Source: Cruorifilaria tuberocauda (Eukaryota; Nematoda; Chromadorea; Rhabditida; Onchocercidae). From it: a stretch of DNA of 64,000 nucleotides. Below are positions 15,101 to 27,639 of this stretch, piece after piece (the stretch's first letter is position 1; each line of letters opens with the position of its first letter). The notes under the pieces are model-generated. The model was not told the DNA's origin, did no database searches, and saw only the letters and a list, made by a program, of their open reading frames with translations. The stretch spans positions 62,001 through 126,000 of the forward strand of contig JABVXU010000085.1 in the NCBI GenBank assembly GCA_013365365.1, read 5' to 3'. A program made the translations under genes and the position numbers.

Positions 15101-18100
15101 CGAATTCTCACGATAACTAAACCAACGGTTTCGATCCAAAAATTGTTTTTCTCTGTCCTGATGTAACCATCTCCTTAAAAAACTATTGATCTTTATTAAA
15201 AATACATTATTTAATGCATAGACCAAAATTTACACATCAATCAAGGATCAACATAGAAAGAAGGCTCGTATGACAATAATTATTAAATGTAAATACTTGA
15301 TGCAAACAGAATTTCAGGCAACGAAATTTACCGCTTTCTTTTCACAAAAAAAAGATCATTGTGTCGGAATGATTCACCACGCGTAGCATGATCACGATCA
15401 ACGCGTGCAATCAAGAAACCCGTATATTTTAAACCAGGCTTCAATGCTGGATCCTCCGGTCGATGTCGACTCAAATATCTGTAATTGTCGATATAGAAAA
15501 CTCACCTTTCGATAATTATTACTATAATTTCAATTTCTATTATATAACATACAAAACATTGCAGGGCTCTACACCAGCTGTAGTATTGCCATCACCAATA
15601 AATGTTTTCTTTGGATACTGCATATAACTTTCCGCGATATATGCAAAGTAACGTTTCTGTTTTGTATCCTGAAAAATCCCAAAATTTATTCAAACTTATT
15701 TCTTGCATGCATTGTTCAAAATACCTCAAAAGGTACTGGATATCTTTATCATCACATGACTGCTCATATCACGATCTTCTCTGGAAAAATCAAAGTGCCC
15801 CCTGCTCGATGGAATACTGACAACAATTAGAAAAGAGCTGTATTACAATACGAAAGAAACATAACGACAACGCACTGGTAGCACAATTATATGAAGTATT
15901 AGAAAAGAGGGAAAAGTAGATAAATTACTTGTTTGAACTGCTCATTCTGCAAATTATTGCTCATCGTTTTTAGGAATGTATCAACAATAAGTGAATCGGG
16001 AGCCGGCAAGCTCTCAATAACAACCTCCGGCGTCAATGGGACAATTGCAACATAATAACACCTATAAAACAAGAATAAAACCCTTGAAACCCATTCGCAG
16101 AAATTAGCACTAAACCGACTTGACGACTTCAGAACAAAAGAAAAGTAAAAGTCATAATTTTTAATCTACTTTTCAGGATCCACTTTAAGCATAAGGATTG
16201 TGTAATAAGATTTGGATAACATAAGGGTAAAATTGGATAGTAACATACGGTCTCAAAGACCCCTCGTCACTTAGATATAAATTACTTACGCTACAGGTCC
16301 GTTTACTTCATCCGGTTCGCTGTTGAATGTCAAACCAAATACTGTCCCGTTTTGTGATAACGAAGCTGGAGTATCGACAGCATCCGGTTGTGCAAAATCC
16401 GTTATACACTGCTCAGAAAATGTTGCATTTTCACTTCGACCGACGCCATTCTCAGCCCACACGAATGCAGTATAATTCCGATTTGGCTACAAGTTGGTAT
16501 TTTTAAAAAAGTAAAAACAGCAATTTTAGAAAGTAAAAAGTTCCGAAAAGAATTCAGCTTAACAATCCTGAATAACATTTAATGATTTATCAATAGTTCA
16601 GTGATCAATAACAAAACAGTTGAAGAAACATGCTGTGTAACTCTTAGAATATATTGCACAAAAAAAATTTTGTTAGTGTAAATAAATTTTTAGAATAATT
16701 CATTGGTGAAAATATTATTCCCCCATTATATGGATAAAAAATTAAATACCTTCAACGGTCCAAAACGACAAGAATAAAAATCTGCTATAGCATCTGCACT
16801 CGTATAGCTGCTGTCATTATTATTGTAATTAGCGCACTGATTCTTTTCCTCTGCTGGGAAATCATCATTTGATATAATTCCTCCAGATGAAACATGTCGT
16901 ATTTGTCCTCGTACTGTGACCTATCAAAATTTAATATTTTGATAAATTCTCAAGGTTTCAATTATTAAAATATTACACAGAACATTATCAAAATTGACGT
17001 ACGTAGTATTTAGTAATACGTCCATTTGGTGTTTTTGGTGGCATCCATTCAACTTCACAATATAAACCACCCTGAAGATTGAGAACACGTATTTCACCCA
17101 GTGTTGGTGGTTCCGGAGCTAAAATCCATAGAGAAAATGATGCTGTGAAAAACTGTCAAATTTAAGCAAACTGAACTGGGATATTTTATTTATATATCCA
17201 ACCAACTTTTTTTCCTATCCATATTCTCTTGCGAGTTAAAATGGAAATCAAAATTGTTGGCTAAGCAGAAAGTATTACTGAAAGTCCTAATGAAATTAAA
17301 AGATTAAAATTAAACATTTATTCTTTTTTCTCCAAACTTTCATGAGGAATACAATTTTTGAAACCGGTACGAATAACAATCGGGATTTACTAACCGTAAT
17401 CTAATTTCGGGCACTTTCATTATGCAGTGCTGTTTATATGAATGCATTCATTTCTTATCAGTTGCAAAATTACAAAACTACAAGCAAAATTACCGCTTTC
17501 GGATGTTGTGAAGTGTTCGGTTATTTTGAATGGTTCATTTTGACCATCGAAAACTGATATAAATAATGTGTATGGTGTTGCCGGTAACAATCCAGCGATG
17601 ACCACGCCAGATTTTGCATTGATATCCGACCACACTTCAACTCCATCTGTTCGCCGAACTAATCTACAATACCAACAAAAAAGTAATATAAGCTTGTTTA
17701 AACTTTAACCGTTTTCTAGTTTCAATAAATCAATCCAATTAATTAGGTTTCCAGTTGTTACAAACATGTAGCAATATCCTCCCAGTCTCACTTTATTCGT
17801 GGTAAATTTTGATTGTCACTTTGTCGCCATTCTCTAGCCCGATAAAGTATAGGTTTATATTAGGAAAAGGAAAAAATCTACTTAAAATCAATCTTCAGCA
17901 TTGGTCCATCATCCTGAGCATCCCATCGAATTTCGGCATCAGTTGCGCTTGTTTTCACCGTCACATTCTGGATAATTCGTGGTGCTAGAAATAATTATAT
18001 AATGAAATTAGTTAGCGAATGCCTGAATCTACAATGAGCTTGCAACATGCAACGCAACAAACATCATGCAAATAAAGACATGCATACATCAGGTAGTAAA

Positions 18101-21100
18101 AAAGTGCCAGAAACTTAGAAAACGATATTTTATCTTAAACACAAATAATATTTGAATTGTTCTAATTTCCAATCATAACCATGACATTTTCTGTTGAAAC
18201 AACAGCATATTAATGTTTTACGTAATTCATATTGCACTTAAAGCACAACATTTCATAAGCCTTACAATGATGGAGAATAATTACTTCTTCTAAAGATTAT
18301 GTTGAAGGACATATTTGAAAAAATGCTACTTTTATATTATCTCGCGAATGACTGCTCCGATGCTTCATCTATTTCTGTGATTACTTGACTACGGAGAGCC
18401 TTCAATGAAATTAAAAGATCAAAGATATCTACATAAGTCTCATTTTGTTAGGATTATTCAAGAATCGAGTGAAACTTGAAGAATATGTGAAACAAAGAAG
18501 ATCCTTAAATCATTATAAATTATAAAAAGAACATAATAAATTTCTTATTTCTTTAATTACCAAACTATTTCATCTAACTTTTGCACAACTAATTTTACTT
18601 GTTTAACTTTCTAAATATCACTAAAATAGAATCGAAAATACCCGTCTGCTAGATAAACGGTATACTTTTTGTTTTACTGAAAGAGATATCCCGATTACAA
18701 GATCATCACAGATCAAGAACCTGCATACTAAAATTCAAAAACCAACAAGCATGCATTAGAGATCATAAAGTGGCAGCACATGCTAAATTTCCTCCTGACT
18801 CACTTTTTCCTTCAATTTTCTTGGATTTCCGTCGTTCAGCAAGCATATCGAGGAATTTCAATTTGGAAGATGAATGTTCGCGAGTGGGAAAGCTACCTTG
18901 ATCTAGGATATTTAACAGATAATTTCCTCCGAACTATTTTCGGAATCCAAAAATTTCTTCTCTGGGACATCATGATAGCAAACACTTTCCACATTTCTAA
19001 TATAGTACAGGTTAATATTTGGATGATTGAGGATCGGTAAACTTGCTATTATATTTCCCTCTCCTAAAGCGAATTACTTTTTCCTCTCAACTTCTTTTTT
19101 CCTGCTTTGCTATAAACAGTACAACTTTTAAAACAAAGAAAATTTAAATGTTTTCTAGTACTGGTTTAATGATATCATACCGATTCATATTTACTTATTT
19201 TAAAAGACTATTGAACTGATATAAGAAGCTGATGATAGAAATTTTTTATCATAGAAGGATTTATTACTCCCTACGACGATCATAATTTTTGCCAATATTA
19301 AACCATACCAATGTTCGAAGAAAAAGATATTTTCGTTAAAAAAAAATAAGATTCTAAGATGCTGCTTACTGCAATCTTCTCTCATTCGTTGATGATACTA
19401 ATCTTATAACAATACTGATTAATATTGAACGTCAAAAGTGAAGCCGAGAAAATTGAAAACATGACACTAAAACCATTCTGAGTATAAATTTGTCTGGACA
19501 GATCAATGCAACAAACCTAGAATTCGTGAAAAAAATCTATTTTAAGGATGTTAGTTTTTTCTTCTAATTGAATACCATTGTATAAATACACATATGTTAT
19601 TAAAGATCGTTATAAATTCAACTGATAATGAATGAAGAAATACCTTTAACGAAGAAATTGATTGTATGATTAGTATTGATTTCATGTTTGCCGGTTGTTT
19701 TCACATGACAAAGATAAGTTCCGCTATCACTATACTGTGCATTTTTAATTTCTAGTGACCAGCAACGTGGTGGTTCAATGCCATCAGTGAAAACTTCATC
19801 GTACGGTGTATTGGTTGGCTCACGTATGATTGATGAATTCTGTATAAAGTCAACCTAAAAATCGAATTTTTCCTCTTTTCTGTCCTATTTTGTGACAATA
19901 AAATCAATGATCGCCAGATTAACTAACAATTTTGGCAAAATTTTCGGAAATATATTTTTCAGCAACATTAATCATCTACTCGGAATTTCCACCTGACTGA
20001 TAACGGAAGTAGTTCAAATATACTATCTACAGAGGATTAAATTTTAGATAAAAAATCCGGGAAACTGAAGATAAATATCTACCATTAGTTATACGCAAAC
20101 AGATCTTTACGTATCTTTGTTTGCTCCCCACATTACAATGACAATATTAAAGCTTTAAATAAAACTACGATGGCAAGATTTTGCCATATTTTCAAGCTTA
20201 AAGGTAGAAAAAGAAACTGAGAACAAACCCCATCGTCATCAATAAATGATCTCGGATCCATATTAATACAACAGAATAAACTGGCGTCAGTACCCTGATA
20301 GACAGAATCTGATGGAAGTGCTCGTCCCTGTACCATTAGTTCTCCTGCAATCACTTTTTTCTAAAAATTATAATAACTGATCATGAACAATTTAAGAATG
20401 TTCTATAAAATATGAGCCGTACTCTATTTTTCATTTTCAATATTTCTATTGCTTCACAAGCTGTCCAACTCTTGCAACCTTATGAAAAAAAAAACATTTT
20501 CAGAACAATTTTCATTTATCAACTTTTAAAAAAATAAAAATATACTTCGATCACATTTGAAGGGAAGTAATTCAATAGCTCCTTCCAGTTTCCAAGGATC
20601 AAACATTGGAGGACAAACACAAATTCCCTGCAATATAATAGACTGAATGTAATAACATGAACTCCTAAGATAAAATCCCTCTCTCGACCTTTTCCTCCCT
20701 CCCATTATCCCAATAGCAATCAACAGAGATATCAATTTCCGAAAATAAATCCATTAGTAATACCGAAAAATTATCAGTTACACAGATGGATATGTGATGT
20801 ATCAAGAGCAAAAAAAAAACCTATATACAATGAATATTTTTCTTTTAACTTCATTTGAATTACATTTCTAAGATTTCCTGTAGAATGTGCCGACAGACAA
20901 CCTGGATAACATCAAAATGAAAACTTTCAAATCCTTTCACTCATTCATGCATACAGCTTGTTTCGATTCTCTTCCGACTAATACTCAACAAAAGAAATTT
21001 TATCCACCTGATTTCACCGGCTCCCCATATCAAAATGGATTCTAATACTATCTATAAACAGTATCAGAAAAACAGGCTTCAATCATAAAGACACTTCAAC

Positions 21101-22850
21101 TATCACAAATTTCTTCATGATTTAATTAACGATGCACAAAGATGGGACTTGGATGCAGCTGGCACCTTTAAGATTTCAAAATATATTACATTATATTATG
21201 AACTACACTGCAATTTCTAAAAAACATTGGTCAAGTAACAGTCTGAATGAAGGCCTACAAGAATCTCTAATAATGATGTACCGAATTACGATTTTAAACG
21301 GAAGATAGCTAAACTGCTTATTAGTTATTTTAAATAAAAATGACAAACTCAGCGTAAAAAATCATTTCCGAATATTTCCAAAAAAAAAAAAATTACAAAA
21401 GAAATCAAATGACAAACATAACTTTTACAAAACAAGTTCCGGTTACGAACCTGCTCTTCTGGAATGTAAACCCAACCCTTTTTCAATCAATTTATCAACC
21501 ACTGAAACTCAAGGTCAATATCTTGGCAGAATGGGAAATTGGGCAATAATATATATTTTATTTTCGAATAGTTAAAATTAAAAAGTTTAGGTTTTATCGG
21601 TCTTAAAATTTGAGAACACGCTAAACCAAAAATATTTCTTGGATCAGCGGAAAAAAGTCGATATATCTAAAATCTACCTAATATGAAAAATACTTCGCAG
21701 GATATGAGAATTTTCTTTTTCATACTTTTCGAAAAAATCTTGAATCCTTAAATTCTGATCATTTAAATTTTTGGGAAAACTATGTTTGTTACTCATAATA
21801 ATTTGAATTTGTTAAACAGCTTTTCACTCACACATACATCCAAAAAGGTTTTTTTTCATAACAGATATAACATTAAAACCTCATATGCAGAGCAAATTAA
21901 ATTTAAAAAAAATTGGAAAGACGATAGATGAGGAAATGAGCGAAAAAAATGGAACAAACCATATGACAAGCAGGTTCTGGCAGTAGATATCTATCCCTAT
22001 AGTCATCACTCATTGACATGCAGTAATCATCCTGTCTACCAGCACGGCATGATACCGGAATTGCTGCAACACACATAAGCTTAACCAGTAACTATTTTAG
22101 AAATACAGTACATACATATAAGACAACATTAATTTTTCACATGATATGGCAGGAGCTTTAGTTGAAAATACTATGTTAATTGTCACAGTATTTAAATTAA
22201 TAAAATCTTTGGTAGAAATTAGATAAGCATAAGTAAGCAATCCATGACAATTTAAGTTTCTCAAATGACGAAATTTCACAAAAACTAAGAAAGAACTAAC
22301 AAGCTGGACAACTTGCTGGACACAGGCAAGATTTGTAACCATTTAGATCAGCAACACATTTGCCACCGTAGGCACAATCGTTGATCGAGTCTTCACATTC
22401 TGGTATCTCTGAAACATATCTTTTAACAAGATTATTAAGTTTCCATAGTATCAATATGAAATACAATAAAAACTCACTCAATTCGTTGGGTGTTTTCGGT
22501 TGTGACTTAATACGTACTGCACTGATATTTCTCGAATACCACATATTTTTATCATCATTATTATCGCTGTTTTCCAAATCTATTTGTATACCAGATTGCT
22601 GTAAAAATTCCTATATTTAATTAGTTTCACCATAAATCACTCACAAATTTTCTAATATTGATACTAATATTAATCATTCCATTATTCATCTCGTTTTTCT
22701 TCATATTCAAGATTTCTTCCTGAAACAAAGATTCATTAAAAAGAGATGAAATTGTCGTACTTTTGTAGTCCTGAGAAGTAGAAATATCAGAGTGAACCAC
22801 CAGAGCCACTGTACTAGCTTACCAGTCGTTGTTGACTTCCAACACAACAT
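9108..22850 (-). CDS. clr-1: Receptor-type protein tyrosine phosphatase (CLR-1/LAR-like)
   Basis: Single-pass cell-surface phosphatase, 33 exons, 1,543 aa, all junctions in phase. Signal peptide 1-28; Cys-rich/EGF-like part about 96-200; Ig domain about 213-326; FN3 about 327-540; membrane-proximal region with a furin-type RKRR at 709-712; membrane helix about 795-818; D1 about 850-1200; D2 about 1275-1543. D1 keeps [10 protein letters not shown] (Cys1145), WND (Asp1113) and KNRY; D2 has lost its catalytic residues. Exons: 22850-22761, 22719-22645, 22598-22478, 22408-22301, 22063-21960, 20627-20546, 20478-20423, 20360-20229, 19854-19644, 17984-17882, 17663-17494, 17118-17003, 16920-16750, 16486-16290, 16061-15929, 15668-15553, 15478-15332, 15173-14944, 14671-14572, 14417-14270, 14109-13945, 13428-13294, 12986-12748, 12552-12407, 12231-12090, 11952-11817, 11573-11325, 11126-10953, 10765-10625, 10502-10377, 10052-9895, 9602-9467, 9182-9108. 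The donor at 14944 is the least certain (one at about 14916 is possible). C. elegans CLR-1 restrains EGL-15 FGF receptor signalling; orthology here is inferred from architecture. Confidence 0.88.
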
Positions 22851-22869
22851 TATTGAGAACGGTTGTTTG

Positions 22870-22871
22870 CT
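22870..22871 (-). promoter_or_regulatory. Candidate trans-splice acceptor of receptor phosphatase gene
   Basis: On the minus strand ...TATACTATAG ends 19 bases before the chosen ATG, with no upstream exon recognised. The ATG opens straight into a hydrophobic signal peptide, which supports this 5' end. Confidence 0.35.
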
Positions 22872-25420
22872 ATAGTATAATGAGGGATCACCGAGCGGAT
22901 CTCTCGCACTAACCGATAATAATCATTCCCTTTTACAGAAGCACACATCGCCAACCAGAAAACACTGGTCTCTACAAACACTACTTCCTTCAAAATACCA
23001 CAGAACTTATCTGAAATAAATTAAAAACATTTTTTACGAGGGACCACAACAGAACAACGGACAATAAAATTAAAATAAGAATTATGTCTGTGTAAAAATA
23101 AAAAAAATAGATAACATAGAATGCGCAATCAAAAAATCAATTTCAAATTCCTGCCTAGATTTCATAATTCAGAATTCTAATATCATTGCGAAACGGATCA
23201 GCCAATTATTTGTTACTTAAATAAGAAATAAAGAAATTTCAAAACGCTAACAACAATGTTGACAAAAAGAATCATATCAGTAATTTGATCAGCATCTACT
23301 TATTCTGTGTAATTTTAAGCATAGCATTGATTCGAGAAGTTGCTAGTAGACATTAATAATGGCTTTTTGTTATAAAAATGACTAATGTGCTGTCAAATTC
23401 ATATTAGCAATCTGATATCACCGATTTCTACATCTAATTAATATGGAGCACAAAACAAATAACTTTACAGTACCTTAAAGTATGCTTATAATGAGCAATT
23501 TTGCTCAAAAGCAGAAAGTCCTTCATACCTAGCTTGTAGGATTTAATTCCGTTAAAACTTTTCGTTTTACTTCATTCACTTAATAACCATTGGATAATGG
23601 CTATTAAATGAATGAGTGGTATGAAGCATTTGCAACTCTATTGAATTCTACTTCAAATGTGAATAAAAGTTAACTTCATATGTTAATTACCTGCCTATAC
23701 ATCACGATTAAATTTGTACTTCATCTAGATAAAGTGTACTTCATATCTAGAATTCATTAAATAAAGACGAAAAGAATGAAGAGATAAGAAACGAAAAGAT
23801 TTATCGTAAAGTGTCGAGTTGCAGACAATCAACACGAGCTATACACAATCCGTATCTATCCACGCAATACATCGATCCGGTCATTCTTCATCGACCAGCA
23901 TCGACCGACCATCGGTCACATATGACCCGTTAGCAGATAGGAAGATGAGAAAGAACGAAAAGAGAGAGTAAGCCTAAACCGGAAGGGAAATGAGAAGCTA
24001 GAAGGAAGAGGAAGAGGAGGTACAATGGCAGCACTGGAAACATTTCATAAAAAGGATTAGAAAGGCCATAAATAGATGTAGGCTCTGTTTCGGGAAAAGA
24101 GAAGTCTACAAATATATGTAGCAATTATAGGCCCTCTGATATGATTAGATATGCTATTATTATGCGATACTCTTTACTCTCATTCTCCCTCTCGCAAGGC
24201 TATCCAATTTCTACTTCATTTATAACCGTCCGTCCTATTTCCATCCTTGCAAAAATGATTCACTAAATCACCAAGAAATCTTTCATATCATTGTAGATTA
24301 AGCTTCAATCATAAGGTTAAATATTTTATTCATAACATTACTGTTAACAAGGGGGAGGATTCATTCTGGATTACCTTTGATAAGCAGCAATGAGTCATCC
24401 AGTGTCTTCGGATGCATTATCATCTTCAGCAATGTGATGAATGAAGAATCACTTCCGAGCTCCTTCATTTCACTCCAACGACCATCTCCTTTCCTTTCCC
24501 TCTCCCTCTTCTTCATTACTTACCTGCTTCCGCCCTCTACCAATACTCTTCCTTAAATTTAACATACTTCTCAATCAACCATTCAACCACTTTCAACTTC
24601 CGGCAACATAAACATGCTTCTCATTTTACACCTTTCATCATCCATCCTTAATATTCCCATTTCTCGGGAAATTCCTCTCCAACTCGTAACACTTCCTTTC
24701 ACTCCCTCTTAATTGAACAGAAAGAGAGAAATCTCACATTGGCGTACACATTCCTTCTCAAAAATGTCGGGTGACCTTTGGGAGTAATAAGAAATTGATG
24801 TGAAGGAAGAGAATTTTCTGAAAGCACTAAATTGATGTATTGTGATAGCGATTTCAGATCGAAATGAAATGAAACACTCACCGACGTGAAAAAAGCCTAT
24901 CGCCCGATGCTAACAAAGCTAGGAGGAAACGAACAAACGGACACTTCCACATTACACCGAGGATGAGATGAATTCATAAATTACAAAGCTCTATTTTATC
25001 CCCATTTCTTGCAAAACGGAAAACTTTACAACGATCCGCCGCACCGCACACTCTTCCCTCTCTTCCACTTCCCCGCGACAGCTCGAATCATCATCCCGTC
25101 CTCCTCCCCCGCCACGATACCGCCCACGTGCATCCTATCGTCTATAGATCTTTCCCAGAATCGCATGTTAAACAGAAAAAGAAGGGAACGGATTTATCAA
25201 AATTTTTAATAACCGAATTAATTTAGAAATTCTCTTGCAACCAAGGAAGTGCTCAGATAATATTCTCGTTTCAATGATTCTTAGTTCTCTTCTACTTCTA
25301 CTCCGCGTGGATAAATTCCTGAGAGCATCTCCAGGAATGGGAAACTTTTTTTTCGAAAATATTGCGATCCTGTCTGACCAGATGTTTTATTTATTCAAAA
25401 AAAGATAAAAGTAAATCGAT

Positions 25421-25615
25421 ATGGAAACACTACGACTATTTTTTCTCCTCTTCCTATCATTAGTTTTTGGTACCAGTTCAGTATCTGTCTTGACAAGCAT
25501 ACCAAAAAGGAGAATTAATTGGAAGGAAAGCGAGGTACCATGGAAGGGAGAAAGCGGATTACGCATGGCAAGGAGTTTCGTCATCGTAGTACCATTGATT
25601 TCAATATCAACCTAA
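25421..25615 (+). CDS. Possible small secreted peptide (uncertain ORF)
   Basis: A single-exon frame of 64 codons starts with a good-looking signal sequence (METLRLFFLLFLSLVFG, then SS), followed by a short basic tail containing KRR. No family is recognised and no splice or promoter signal supports it. An equally long frame runs antisense, so chance is a serious alternative. It is listed because short secreted peptides are easily missed. Confidence 0.2.
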   Translation: METLRLFFLLFLSLVFGTSSVSVLTSIPKRRINWKESEVPWKGESGLRMARSFVIVVPLISIST

Positions 25616-25649
25616 TCTAACGAACGAAAAGTTTTGCTCGAAACAGGAT

Positions 25650-25701
25650 CACACAGACACAGACACACATACACACATACCCACACACACACACATAGAC
25701 A
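25650..25701. repeat. CA-rich microsatellite
   Basis: Imperfect (CA)n tract with interspersed GA and TA steps. Confidence 0.8.
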
Positions 25702-26224
25702 TATCTTTTAGTGAATGAAAGAATTCTAATTCTTGTTCATTTCAGTGGCCGTCAATGCAAATGGGATGGTGGAATTTTTCTTTTTTGTCAAAGGATGGAA
25801 AAATATTTATGTTGGGAAGGATGAGAATGCGCTCTTCTCGAAGTGACTTACTTCCTCCTCTCCCCTCAATATCAAACCACGACGATGACAAATGATAGTA
25901 TTAATGAATGATAGGATGAGATAATGGTGATAACGCTATTGTTATGAGATGGGACAAGCATATGTGTATGTGACAGTTCCGCGTACACTACTGCTGATAA
26001 TGACGACACAAGGTTGATATTTGTGGTAATGTCTCTTCCCTTTTCCCCATCTCTCTCTCCCTCTTCATATTACCCACATTCTAATCTATTTCATATACCA
26101 AATATTGCCGCCGAAATAGTTAATTGATAAAACTAGCTGTCATATTGAGAAGGAGTGGAAGTGAAGAAAAACTTCGGCTAAGGTTAGGGCAAAACATGTT
26201 CCATATGTGTACCTATCTATACAT

Positions 26225-26244
26225 ATGTGTGTGTGCGTGTGTGC
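26225..26244. repeat. GT-rich microsatellite
   Basis: Short imperfect (GT)n run inside a GC-richer stretch. Confidence 0.7.
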
Positions 26245-26417
26245 ACCGAGACAGACATATATGAAGCACGATTTGAGGTGAAAACGGTGGAAGTGGAAAA
26301 TACCGAAAGGAGAGAAGAGCCGGTTCTTCCTCTTTTCCGCTTGCAACCAGCCGGCAAACCACGCCACACAATGTGTGTCCCTGTCTGTGCGAGTGAACAT
26401 GTGATACACAGTTATGT

Positions 26418-26447
26418 GTAGTAGTAGTAGTAATGGCAGTAGTAGTA
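26418..26447. repeat. GTA triplet microsatellite
   Basis: Two runs of GTA/AGT triplets separated by an imperfect unit. Confidence 0.75.
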
Positions 26448-27503
26448 TACTTTATACTTTCACTGATATTTCAACTTGATTCCAACTTAGATTGTATCTT
26501 GAGAATATAGGAATTGGGAGAGATGAGGAAGAGGAATGTGATGCAAGTTTCATTATTGCAGTATTCCATCTCGCATATATTGTCGGATGGATGACACATG
26601 ATAACATATCAATCAATCAACAAATAGCTTTGTTAAACTTCTCTATTTGCTGCTGGTAATACACAACAACTTACGGCAATTAAAAATGACAGATGATTTG
26701 CAGAGTAAAAATAGTTAAGCCGTGACTGCTTTCACCAAATAATACTACAGTAAAGATACTGGAAGTGCTGGAGGCGGAAATTCGGTACGGATGGAAGTAC
26801 CGACAACCGAAATATATCCACGATCATAAATTTGAACAGATATGGTAGAGCTCATGATTAATTAAGCAAATGATTTCAATAAATTATCAATCGCCAATCA
26901 ATAAGTTGCAATGATAAAAGCAAATCATAAAACCGTTTTGTCCAGTGATGACTAAAATATTTACTCGCTTTCAATATCATATCCCTTACCACTCCATCCT
27001 CAACACTGTACAATATTTAATCAGTTATACTTTAAACTTAGATCTTCAAAACATACCTTTAAATGATGTGATCACACATTACAGGACGAAAACGAAAATG
27101 AAATAAACAAAATCATTGTTTGTCATGGTGAGAGGAAAAAACGGTAAACTTCTGAACATTTAGCATAAAGTTCAATAACGAAGAATACGGAAAATTTTTA
27201 ATCGTGACTTTAATTTCATTCAAAATTTATATTGAAATAAGACCAAAAAAAGTCATCGTAAGCGAAATGAAAAAATTTCTAGATCCTTACTGTAATAATA
27301 ATAGCAATAACAGTAGCTGTATTAACAAGTAGCACTTAAAAATTTATGTGTTGCTTACCAACTAATGATATACAATATATATTTCAAGTAGTGCATTTAA
27401 TAAACATCTTCGTGTTTTTGTTTGCACAAAATTTTATGTATACCTTACTTCAATAAAGGTCACAATGGCAAGAAACTAGTAAGAAGTTATCCTCAATAAA
27501 TTA

Positions 27504-27506
27504 TAC

Positions 27507-27545
<39 letters not shown>
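27504..27545. repeat. CATA/TA microsatellite upstream of secreted-peptide gene
   Basis: CATA tetranucleotides pass into about 13 TA dinucleotides. It lies roughly 40 bases upstream of the likely splice acceptor and 95 bases before the start codon of the next gene. It is likely polymorphic in length. Confidence 0.9.
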
Positions 27546-27587
27546 GATGTAATAGATTGTACGAATCTTTCACTTTTTACTTGGTGC

Positions 27588-27589
27588 AG
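27588..27589 (+). promoter_or_regulatory. Candidate splice or trans-splice acceptor of secreted-peptide gene
   Basis: A pyrimidine-rich tract ending in GGTGCAG lies about 50 bases before the ATG. No upstream coding exon is seen. Confidence 0.35.
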
Positions 27590-27639
27590 GATAAAATCGA
27601 GGAAGATTCCTTGCGGTAGAGTGAATGATCCTACTGATC

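Larger units (their letters stand above)
22872..27639. other. Shared upstream region of two divergent genes
   Basis: About 4.8 kb between the head-to-head receptor phosphatase (-) and the Gly/Tyr-rich peptide gene (+). It holds GC-richer and pyrimidine-rich stretches (about 24400-24720, 25010-25140, 26220-26400) that differ from the AT-rich norm, several microsatellites and one short signal-peptide-like open frame at 25421-25615. Promoters for both flanking genes must lie here, but I cannot place them. Confidence 0.5.

Noticed and set aside
15720..15830. Extra exon between the receptor phosphatase exons at 16061-15929 and 15668-15553
   Set aside because: All frames meet stop codons or break phase, and the flanking exons already join cleanly.
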